Positions 1 to 5,432 of a stretch of DNA of 6,349 nt are shown piece by piece; the stretch's first letter is position 1, and every line of letters begins with the position of its first letter. The stretch spans positions 1 through 6,349 of the forward strand of contig JAGGDZ010000269.1 of assembly GCA_024648655.1 (NCBI GenBank). Reading direction: 5' to 3'. The DNA is from Chloroflexota bacterium. GTDB lineage: Bacteria; Chloroflexota; Dehalococcoidia; Lucifugimonadales; JADFKI01. A program made the translations under genes and the position numbers. A model generated the notes under the pieces. It was not told the origin of the DNA. It saw nothing but the letters and a program-made list of their open reading frames with translations, and ran no database searches.

Positions 1-59
1 ATTCTGCAGGCAGCCCCTTTCGCTTTGTCCTTGAGAAACTTTGGTGAACGGCTGGCGAA

Positions 60-1496
60 TTATGACACCGCCGGCATCTTATCCGCCCACGGCATCGCGC
101 GCTCGAACGCCGCCGATGCAGCCAGTACCGTCTCTTCGTCACCTTTCCGTCCAACTATGTGCAGTCCGATAGGCATGCCGTCGGATGAGAACCCGCACGG
201 CACGGTAGCGGCAGGATGCCCGATCATATTGATGGGATGCGTAAACGGCAGGAAGCCCCAACCCTTCACATGAGCATTGCGCTTACCCTCTATTACCTCC
301 GGATACTCCCCCACAGGGAACGCCGTGGTCGCCATCGTAGGGGACAGCAGCAGGTCGCACTTCTCAAACACGTCGGCGAACCGGTTGATCATCTGGTCTC
401 GGCGACCCAGCGCCTTCACATAGTCTGCTGCGCTAAACTCCTTGCCATCCTCAATCAGCATCCGACCGTACCATGTCAGGGGGTCTGAGGGATCATCCAG
501 AAGGTGTCCTTGCGTAATGTAAGAATTGCACCCCGAGATAACCCACCAGATTTCAAACGGGTCGTCTAGTGTCAGGTCGCTCTCCTCGACCGAGCATCCC
601 AAGTTCTCGAACGCCCGCGCTCCTGCAGCACATACCTCCACTACCTCTGCTTCAACGCCCGCATACCCGAAGTCCGCACTCCAAGCGATACGCAGACCGC
701 TGATATCCCTGTCCACTGCGGCAAGGAAGTCGGGCACCGGCGCATGCAGCGATGAAGCGTCGCGATGGTCGTACCCTGAAAGCGCTTGGAGTAGGATCGC
801 CGAGTCCTTCACCGTGCGAGACATTGGCCCATTCTGGCCTAACAGGTTCACAAGCGGGACATCCTGTTGCACACCGCTGAACCCGGAGACGCGCCCCTGT
901 GTTGGCTTGATGCCGTATATACCGCAGAAACTCGCGGGTATGCGTATCGAACCGCCTCCGTCGCTTCCCGTGCCGAGTGAACACAGCCCGGCCGCTACCG
1001 ATGCACCCGCTCCGCCGCTTGACGCACCCGCAGTCCGCTCAGTATTCCATGGGTTGCGACAATCATCCCCAAGGCGGTTTTCATTCGCGCCCAACGAGCC
1101 AAACTCCGGTGTGTTTGTCTTTCCAAGCAGGATTGCGCCGCTCGCCTTCACCCGCTCCGCAACGGCAGAGTCCGCCGTGGGGATATGGTCCTTGTATGCC
1201 AAAGAACCCGATGTAGTGCGGACTCCCTTTGTCATCACCAGGTCTTTTATTGAAATCGGAACACCGTGCAGTTGTCCAAGTTTATCCCCACGCACCACGG
1301 CGTCTTCTGCAGCCTTTGCCGACTCCATTGCATTGTCCTGCGCCAGCGTGAGGTACGAGTTCAGTTGCGAGTCCAGCCGCTCTATACGGCTGAAGTAGAG
1401 TTGTGTAACCTCGACCGGCGAGACCTGTTTGTTCGCGATGAGCGCCGCAAGTTCATGTGAGGGCGCAAATGCAAGACTGTCATCAATGTTAGGCAT
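60..1496 (-). CDS. Amidase-signature family hydrolase, paralogue C (third of a tandem triplet)
   Basis: This 478-residue protein is a complete amidase-signature (AS) hydrolase, a family that cleaves carboxamides (R-CO-NH2 or N-substituted) to the acid plus ammonia or amine. The Ser-cisSer-Lys triad is visible: K84 in GVPISIKDL, cis-Ser S159 in AGASSGG and nucleophile S183 in GSDGGGSIRIP. The 24-residue spacing between the two serines matches the family, and residues 157-188 fit the AS signature throughout. There is no signal peptide or membrane segment, so it is probably cytoplasmic. The ATG at 1496 follows AGGAG (1509-1513) by 12 bases, and the MPNI start is shared with both neighbours. It lies 47 bases after paralogue B and is about 79 % identical to it without gaps. 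GatA, the amidotransferase subunit of similar length, is unlikely because no gatB or gatC is nearby and two near-copies sit alongside. The substrate cannot be predicted. Confidence 0.95.
   Translation of the reverse strand: MPNIDDSLAFAPSHELAALIANKQVSPVEVTQLYFSRIERLDSQLNSYLTLAQDNAMESAKAAEDAVVRGDKLGQLHGVPISIKDLVMTKGVRTTSGSLAYKDHIPTADSAVAERVKASGAILLGKTNTPEFGSLGANENRLGDDCRNPWNTERTAGASSGGAGASVAAGLCSLGTGSDGGGSIRIPASFCGIYGIKPTQGRVSGFSGVQQDVPLVNLLGQNGPMSRTVKDSAILLQALSGYDHRDASSLHAPVPDFLAAVDRDISGLRIAWSADFGYAGVEAEVVEVCAAGARAFENLGCSVEESDLTLDDPFEIWWVISGCNSYITQGHLLDDPSDPLTWYGRMLIEDGKEFSAADYVKALGRRDQMINRFADVFEKCDLLLSPTMATTAFPVGEYPEVIEGKRNAHVKGWGFLPFTHPINMIGHPAATVPCGFSSDGMPIGLHIVGRKGDEETVLAASAAFERAMPWADKMPAVS
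80..113. repeat. 34-base perfect match between amidase C and amidase B (copy 1)
   Basis: Bases 80-113 are identical to 1564-1597. They encode the conserved C-terminal AAFERAMPWAD segment of amidases C and B. Eleven consecutive codons carry no synonymous change, whereas the flanking codons of the two genes differ at many third positions. Amidase A encodes nearly the same peptide but with several synonymous differences. Confidence 0.8.
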
Positions 1497-1513
1497 GGGA
1501 CAATTTCTCTCCT

Positions 1514-1526
1514 ATTCTGTCTATCC
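1514..1526. repeat. Non-coding 13-base motif ATYCTGTCTATCC (copy in the B-C gap)
   Basis: The 47-base gap between amidases B and C contains ATTCTGTCTATCC, matching ATCCTGTCTATCC at 5354-5366 in 12 of 13 positions, with TCCTAT nearby in both places (1510-1515; 5328-5333 and 5335-5340). Neither copy is coding. It may be a dispersed intergenic repeat or a binding site. Confidence 0.45.
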
Positions 1527-1543
1527 TGTGCATCGATGCCGGC

Positions 1544-2980
1544 TTAGCTCACCGCCGGACGCCTATCCGCCCACGGCATCGCGCGCTCGAACGCCGCAGA
1601 CGCCGCTATCACAGTTTCCTCGTCGCCCTTGCGCCCAACGATGTGTAGCCCTACCGGCATTCCGTCAGCCGAGAATCCGCACGGCACGCTGGCAGCCGGG
1701 TGCCCTATCGTGTTAATCGGATGCGTGAAAGGCACAAAACCCCATCCCTTCCTGTTAGCGTTCTCCTTCCCGCCTATCACGTGAGGATACTCTTGCACTG
1801 GAAATGCCGTCGTAGGCATTGTCGGAGACAGCAGCAGATCGTAGTCATCGAAAACGTCCGCAAACTGGTTGATCATGCGGTCGCGCCCGCCCATCGCCTT
1901 GATGAAGTCGCCTGCGCTGAATCTACTGCCGTCTTCAATTGCCATGCGTCCGTACCACGAAAGTGGGTCATCCGGGTCGTCTAGCAGATGCCCCTGCGTT
2001 ACGAACACATTGGAGGCAAAGAACACCCACCACGTACCGAACGGGTCCTCCAAGGCAAGGTCACTTTCCTCCACGCTGCAGCCCATGCTCTCGAACACCC
2101 GAGCAGCGCTCGCAGACACCTCGACGACCTCTGCGTCAACGCCTGCGTAGCCGTAGTCCGGACTCCACGCCATGCGCAGTCCGCTGATGTCCCTGCCTAC
2201 TGCGCCTACAAAGTCCGGAACGGGAGCGCGCAGCGACGCTGAGTCGCGCGGATCGTAGCCTGCTAACGCTTGCAGCAAAATCGCAGAGTCCTTGACGGTG
2301 CGCGACATCGGTCCCTGCTGACTGGTTATATTCAGAAGAGGAGCTGCCGGAGGAACGCCGCTAAAGCTGGAAACACGCCCCTGTGTCGGCTTTATACCGT
2401 AGATTCCGCAGAAACTCGCGGGAATGCGTATCGACCCACCACCGTCGCCACCCGTGCCGAGCGAGCATAGCCCTGCCGCCACCGCCGCGCCCGCGCCGCC
2501 ACTCGATGCACCCGATGTTCGATCTGTGTTCCAAGGATTACGGCAGTCGTCGCCAAGACGGTTCTCGTTCGCGCCCAGTAACCCGAACTCGGGCGTGTTC
2601 GTCTTGCCCAGTATCACCGCGCCGGTCGCCTTCACCCGTTCCACCACCGCCGAATCTGCTTCGGGCACCTGATCCCTGTACGCCAGTGAACCCAGCGTCG
2701 TCCGCACGCCTGCCGTCATCTGCAAGTCCTTGATGGATATAGGCACGCCATGCAGCGGACCAAGCTCATCGCCGCGTATCACAGCATCTTCCGCAGCCTG
2801 CGCCGACTCCATAGCCATGTCCCGCGTAAGTGTCAGATACGAGTTCAACTGCGAGTCCAGCCGCTCGATTCGGTCGTAGTACAGTTGCGTGATTTCGACC
2901 GGCGACACCTGCTTGTCCGAAATCAGAGCGGCAAGTTCATATGATGGAGCAAAGGCGAGATTTTCATCGATGTTCGGCAT
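1544..2980 (-). CDS. Amidase-signature family hydrolase, paralogue B (middle of the triplet)
   Basis: This is a complete 478-residue AS-family amidase, predicted to hydrolyse an unknown amide in the cytoplasm. The triad sits at the same positions as in paralogue C: K84 (ISIKDL), S159 (SGASSGG) and S183 (GGDGGGSIRIP). Residue 178, just before the conserved Asp179, is Gly here and Ser in the two sister proteins, a small change close to the nucleophile loop. The ATG at 2980 has a good ribosome site, AGGGAG (2988-2993), seven bases upstream, the same site and spacing as paralogue A. It aligns without gaps to paralogue C (100 differences in 478, hand count), so these two are the most recent duplicates. 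Differences cluster at residues 211-220, 291-300, 311-330 and 351-380, while residues 131-200 around the active-site serines have only five. A 77-base AT-richer gap separates it from paralogue A upstream. Confidence 0.95.
   Translation of the reverse strand: MPNIDENLAFAPSYELAALISDKQVSPVEITQLYYDRIERLDSQLNSYLTLTRDMAMESAQAAEDAVIRGDELGPLHGVPISIKDLQMTAGVRTTLGSLAYRDQVPEADSAVVERVKATGAVILGKTNTPEFGLLGANENRLGDDCRNPWNTDRTSGASSGGAGAAVAAGLCSLGTGGDGGGSIRIPASFCGIYGIKPTQGRVSSFSGVPPAAPLLNITSQQGPMSRTVKDSAILLQALAGYDPRDSASLRAPVPDFVGAVGRDISGLRMAWSPDYGYAGVDAEVVEVSASAARVFESMGCSVEESDLALEDPFGTWWVFFASNVFVTQGHLLDDPDDPLSWYGRMAIEDGSRFSAGDFIKAMGGRDRMINQFADVFDDYDLLLSPTMPTTAFPVQEYPHVIGGKENANRKGWGFVPFTHPINTIGHPAASVPCGFSADGMPVGLHIVGRKGDEETVIAASAAFERAMPWADRRPAVS
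1564..1597. repeat. 34-base perfect match between amidase C and amidase B (copy 2)
   Basis: This is the second copy of the identity block at 80-113, inside the 3' end of amidase B. It ends at the T/C mismatch just outside 1564 and the A/C mismatch at 1598. Recent gene conversion or chance within a conserved motif could both explain it. Confidence 0.8.
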
Positions 2981-2987
2981 TGGGCAA

Positions 2988-2993
2988 CTCCCT
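2988..2993 (-). promoter_or_regulatory. Ribosome binding site of amidase B
   Basis: AGGGAG on the minus strand lies seven bases before the ATG at 2980. Sequence and spacing are identical to the site of amidase A, as expected if the duplication carried the translation start region along. Amidase C has a different site, AGGAG at 1509-1513, set 12 bases from its ATG. Confidence 0.7.
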
Positions 2994-2997
2994 AATG

Positions 2998-3024
2998 GCT
3001 GATGGTATATAGCTGATAGAATAT
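2998..3024. repeat. Imperfect tandem 13-base repeat in the gap between amidases A and B
   Basis: GCTGATGGTATAT (2998-3010) and GCTGATAGAATAT (3012-3024) match at 11 of 13 positions with a 14-base period. The surrounding gap (2991-3050) is 40 % GC, clearly lower than the genes. No good promoter or terminator is visible on either strand. Confidence 0.4.
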
Positions 3025-3057
3025 CTCACGCTATCTTACCCCATAAAGTTGCTGCGG

Positions 3058-4485
3058 TTAAGACACCGGCGGCCTCATGTCCCCCCAGGGCATCGCTCGC
3101 TCGAACGCAGCTGATGCCGCAAGCACCGTCTCCTCATCGCCATGTCGCCCCACGATGTGCAAGCCTATGGGCATCCCGTCTGAAGATAAGCCGCACGGCA
3201 CGCTCGCCGCAGTGTGTCCGATCGCATTGATTGGATACGTGAAGGGCAGATAGCCGAAGAACGAGTCAACTTCTTTGCCGTCTATGCTGGTGGGGTGCCG
3301 TTCGATCTCGAACGCAGGCACCGCCATTGTTGGCGACAGCAGCAGGTCGTACTCCTCAAAGAACGAGTCGAATTGCGCCTTTAGCACCGTAATCGTGCCT
3401 AGCGCCCTCGCGTAGTCGGCAGCCGTGAGCGTAGCTGCATGCTCCATCGCCTCGCGGAAGTAGTCCGTTAGTTTCTCCGGATGTTCACGTAGCAGGTAGC
3501 CCGACGACGCGTATGTGTTCGCCGAGAATATGGTACGGAAGTCCTCCTGCGGCGCTTCGATTCTGAACACGTCCTCGCTGACCGAACAGCCCATACCCTC
3601 AAACATTCCGGCTGCCTTGCTGCACACATCCACGACTTCGGGATCGACTGCGGCATATCCGAAATCAGGACTCCACCCGATTCGCAGACCTCTGATGTGG
3701 CGGTCGAGCGCGCCAAGATAATCTCCGGGAGTATCACGGAGCGATCCCGGATCTCTCGCGTCCCACCCGGCAAGTTCCCGCAAGAGTATCGCGGCATCGC
3801 GCACCGTTCGTGTAATAGGCCCCGATTGTCCGAGTTGATTAACGATAATGGGTGCATTGCGTCCGCCATAACGAGGCACACGTCCCTGTGTTGGCTTAAT
3901 GCCATACAGTCCGCAGAAGCTCGCAGGAATGCGAATGGAGCCGCCGCCGTCGCTGCCCGTGGAAATTGCGGATAGCCCGGCTGCCAGTCCCGCCGCCGCG
4001 CCGCCGCTCGAACCGCCCGGCGTGCGCTCCGTGTTCCACGGGTTGCGACATGGCTCGCCAAGCAGGTTCTCGGTCGTGCCCCTGTGTCCGAACTCCGGCG
4101 TGTTCGTCTTGCCCAATATTATTGCGCCGGACGCCTTCACGCGCTCAACGACTATCGAGTCCTCGTCGGGAATCCTGTCTGTGAACGGCAGTGAACCGCT
4201 GGTCGAGCGGATGCCCTTGCTCATCTCCAGGTCCTTGATTGAGATAGGCACGCCGTGCAGCGCGCCAAGTTCGTCCCCGCGCATAACTGCATTCTCGGCG
4301 TCCCTCGCCGCCTCCATCGCATCGTCGGGACAGAGCGTCAGGTATGTATGAAGCTGCGAATCCAGCCTGTCGATGCGCTCCAAGTACAATTCTGTCAGTT
4401 CGACGGGCGATACCTGCTTGCCCGCGATGAGCGCGCGTAATTCAGCTGCGGGAGTGAATGCGAGGTTTTCTTCGATGTTCGGCAT
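3058..4485 (-). CDS. Amidase-signature family hydrolase, paralogue A (first of the triplet)
   Basis: This complete 475-residue AS-family amidase has the classic signature PGGSSGG (cis-Ser S159) followed by GSDGGGSIRIP (nucleophile S183), with catalytic K84 in ISIKDLEM. It is the most divergent of the three: about 71 % identical to B over the first 200 residues by hand count and clearly less beyond. It has a one-residue deletion near residue 210 and a two-residue deletion near residues 400-410. Its GGSSGG is the commoner family form, whereas B and C share GASSGG. The first four residues (MPNI), the KQVSPVE segment near residue 23 and the C-terminal AFERAMPW motif are shared by all three. The ATG at 4485 lies seven bases after AGGGAG (4493-4498). 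It follows the second VOC gene by 30 bases and is probably co-transcribed with it. There is no signal peptide. The natural amide substrate is unknown. Confidence 0.95.
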   Translation of the reverse strand: MPNIEENLAFTPAAELRALIAGKQVSPVELTELYLERIDRLDSQLHTYLTLCPDDAMEAARDAENAVMRGDELGALHGVPISIKDLEMSKGIRSTSGSLPFTDRIPDEDSIVVERVKASGAIILGKTNTPEFGHRGTTENLLGEPCRNPWNTERTPGGSSGGAAAGLAAGLSAISTGSDGGGSIRIPASFCGLYGIKPTQGRVPRYGGRNAPIIVNQLGQSGPITRTVRDAAILLRELAGWDARDPGSLRDTPGDYLGALDRHIRGLRIGWSPDFGYAAVDPEVVDVCSKAAGMFEGMGCSVSEDVFRIEAPQEDFRTIFSANTYASSGYLLREHPEKLTDYFREAMEHAATLTAADYARALGTITVLKAQFDSFFEEYDLLLSPTMAVPAFEIERHPTSIDGKEVDSFFGYLPFTYPINAIGHTAASVPCGLSSDGMPIGLHIVGRHGDEETVLAASAAFERAMPWGDMRPPVS

Positions 4486-4492
4486 AATAAGT

Positions 4493-4505
4493 CTCCCTGT
4501 CAGGG
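4493..4505 (-). promoter_or_regulatory. Amidase A ribosome site overlapped by an 11-base palindrome
   Basis: AGGGAG (4493-4498) lies seven bases before the amidase A ATG. It overlaps CCCTGTCAGGG (4495-4505), an inverted repeat of five bases either side of one central base. As RNA this could form only a four-pair stem with a three-base loop, which is weak. As DNA it could be an operator half-site pair. The ribosome site is well supported; any function of the palindrome is a guess. Confidence 0.5.
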
Positions 4506-4515
4506 TTATCCTCCG

Positions 4516-4911
4516 CTAGTAATGCTGGTCGAACAGAATGGCATTGCCGTCCGGGTCCTTCAGGGTCGCGCTGCACGGGCCCACAGTCGTCATATCCGCT
4601 TCGGTATCGAATTGTATCCCCGATTCCTTCAACTGAGCCTGTATCGAGCGAAGATCTTGAGGGTTGAAAGTAAGGATGTTCACATCGAACATCCCCTGGA
4701 ACAAGCCGATAACCGTCGTTCCGTTTTGCAGGATGCGCCACTTCTCAGTCTCGGAGTCCGTGTACTCCTCATTCATGTGCCCTCCGTCTATCACCTTGAA
4801 GTCGAACTTCCGGTAGAAGTCCAGCGACTTCTCCAAGTCCTTCACTCCTAGGCTCACCGAAAAAGTGCCAAGTTCCAATTCTATCCCCTTATCCATATGC
4901 AGCCGCGCCAC
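4516..4911 (-). CDS. VOC-fold (glyoxalase/bleomycin-resistance-like) protein, second in the operon
   Basis: This small VOC-superfamily protein has a first strand and helix in FSVSLGVKDLEKSLDFYRK (residues 17-35 from the GTG), a central strand with VIGLFQGMF (67-75) and NILTFNP (78-84), and a final strand DPDGNAILFDQH (119-130). One polypeptide carries one beta-alpha-beta-beta-beta pair, so it should dimerise. VOC proteins include dioxygenases, isomerases, lyases and drug-binding proteins; none of these can be assigned. Compared with E. coli GlxI, the metal-ligand positions equivalent to H5 and E122 appear to be S18 and L126, so a GlxI-like metal site is unlikely. The longest frame opens with GTG at 4911, 12 bases after the previous stop. 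An internal ATG at 4896 (residue 6) gives MDKGIELELG and may be the true start. Neither has a strong Shine-Dalgarno, so translation may depend on the gene upstream. Confidence 0.88.
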   Translation of the reverse strand: MARLHMDKGIELELGTFSVSLGVKDLEKSLDFYRKFDFKVIDGGHMNEEYTDSETEKWRILQNGTTVIGLFQGMFDVNILTFNPQDLRSIQAQLKESGIQFDTEADMTTVGPCSATLKDPDGNAILFDQHY

Positions 4912-4923
4912 TCAACGCGCAGA

Positions 4924-5301
4924 CTACGATTCATTCCAATTGTGCAATCCGATCACATTGCCGTCCGGATCCATGAACACGGCTATCTGCCCCATGCCCC
5001 CGGGTACATCCGAAGGGGATACGACCGCCGTGCCGCCCAAACCGACTACCTTATCCAGCGTAGCCTGTAAATCATCCGACTGCACGTAGAACATCACATA
5101 ATTCGGAGGCATGTTCTCATCCGTCTTGATAATGCCACCCGGTATCCCACCCTCTTCACCCTGAACGAACCAGCAGGGACTGCCGGCAGCAGATGCCTCC
5201 CCCTTTTCGTTGATGTTCCAGCCGAACAGTTCGCTATAGAACTCTCTCAGACCTTCCGCCTCTCTACCACCTATCTCGAAATAAACTACCGGATTCGCCA
5301 T
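4924..5301 (-). CDS. VOC-fold (glyoxalase/bleomycin-resistance-like) protein, first in the operon
   Basis: This complete 125-residue protein has the single-module VOC pattern: VVYFEIGG (5-12), helix with LREFYSELFGW (18-28), the loop GGIPGGIIK (51-59), YVMFYVQSDDL (68-78), then LGGTAVV (88-94) and DPDGNVIGLH (111-120). The DPDGN turn and the FYSELFGW motif are strong family markers. It belongs to a different VOC branch from the next gene, so the pair is not a recent duplication. Aligned with E. coli GlxI, the ligand positions become Y7 and G118, which argues against a GlxI-type metal site; E9 and H120 lie nearby and could be used instead. It is probably a cytoplasmic homodimer of unknown reaction. 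The ATG at 5301 is well supported by AAAGGAG (5308-5314) six bases upstream. As the first gene after the divergent promoter region, it probably heads the operon. Confidence 0.9.
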   Translation of the reverse strand: MANPVVYFEIGGREAEGLREFYSELFGWNINEKGEASAAGSPCWFVQGEEGGIPGGIIKTDENMPPNYVMFYVQSDDLQATLDKVVGLGGTAVVSPSDVPGGMGQIAVFMDPDGNVIGLHNWNES

Positions 5302-5307
5302 TCAACG

Positions 5308-5314
5308 CTCCTTT
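5308..5314 (-). promoter_or_regulatory. Strong ribosome binding site of the first VOC gene
   Basis: AAAGGAG on the minus strand lies six bases before the ATG at 5301. It is the best Shine-Dalgarno match in the window and fixes that start. It contrasts with the second VOC gene, which has none of comparable strength. Confidence 0.75.
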
Positions 5315-5327
5315 TCTCACTCAATTT

Positions 5328-5366
5328 TCCTATATCCTATCCACATCTCGTTCATCCTGTCTATCC
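5328..5366. repeat. ATCC-rich iterated leader segment with the second copy of the 13-base motif
   Basis: The leader ahead of the first VOC gene has four ATCC units (5334, 5339, 5354 and 5363) and TCCTAT twice, and it includes ATCCTGTCTATCC at 5354-5366. The segment is strongly strand-asymmetric (C and T on the plus strand). It sits between the candidate promoter and the ribosome site, so it would lie in the untranslated leader. Confidence 0.45.
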
Positions 5367-5386
5367 ATGTCCGCACCCCTGTTTTG

Positions 5387-5395
5387 TGATATTAT
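5387..5395 (+). promoter_or_regulatory. Candidate extended -10 promoter for the enolase-superfamily gene
   Basis: The plus strand reads TGATATTAT, an extended -10 (TG, one base, then TATTAT with 5/6 match to consensus), 37 bases before the ATG at 5433. No convincing -35 is seen 17 bases upstream, which is usual for extended -10 promoters. The element overlaps the minus-strand -10, so the two directions may compete. Confidence 0.35.
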
Positions 5396-5416
5396 CCCCG
5401 CGAAATCATCAAACAA
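5389..5416 (-). promoter_or_regulatory. Candidate sigma70-type promoter for the VOC-amidase operon
   Basis: Read on the minus strand, TTGTTT (5411-5416) is followed after 16 bases by TAATAT (5389-5394). Matches to the -35 and -10 consensus are 3/6 and 4/6. Transcription would begin near 5382, giving a leader of about 80 bases before the first VOC gene. Position and spacing are suitable, but the match is moderate and no start site is known. Confidence 0.35.
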
Positions 5417-5432
5417 GAGAGGACGCATACCG

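Noticed and set aside
1..59. Possible terminator or next gene start downstream of amidase C
   Set aside because: There is no GC-rich hairpin followed by a T run on the minus strand and no start codon with a sustained frame; only an isolated CTGCAG palindrome is visible.
526..1398. Long open frame of 290 codons on the plus strand opposite amidase C
   Set aside because: It mirrors conserved amidase codons. Similar Pro/Ser-rich translations appear opposite amidases A (3899-4351) and B (2424-2672), as expected for antisense shadows of paralogues, and none looks like a known protein.
2981..3057. Internal promoter before amidase B
   Set aside because: TATATA and TATTCT resemble -10 boxes on the minus strand, but no -35 of more than chance quality sits at 16-18 bases.
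3468..4061. 197-codon minus-strand frame inside amidase A
   Set aside because: It overlaps the catalytic region of amidase A in another frame; its Arg- and Cys-rich composition is typical of a frame-shifted reading.
60..4485. Reading any of the three amidases as GatA (glutamyl-tRNA(Gln) amidotransferase subunit A)
   Set aside because: Length and signature are compatible, but no gatB or gatC is present and three tandem copies would be unexpected. The DGGGSIRIP form is also typical of general amidases.
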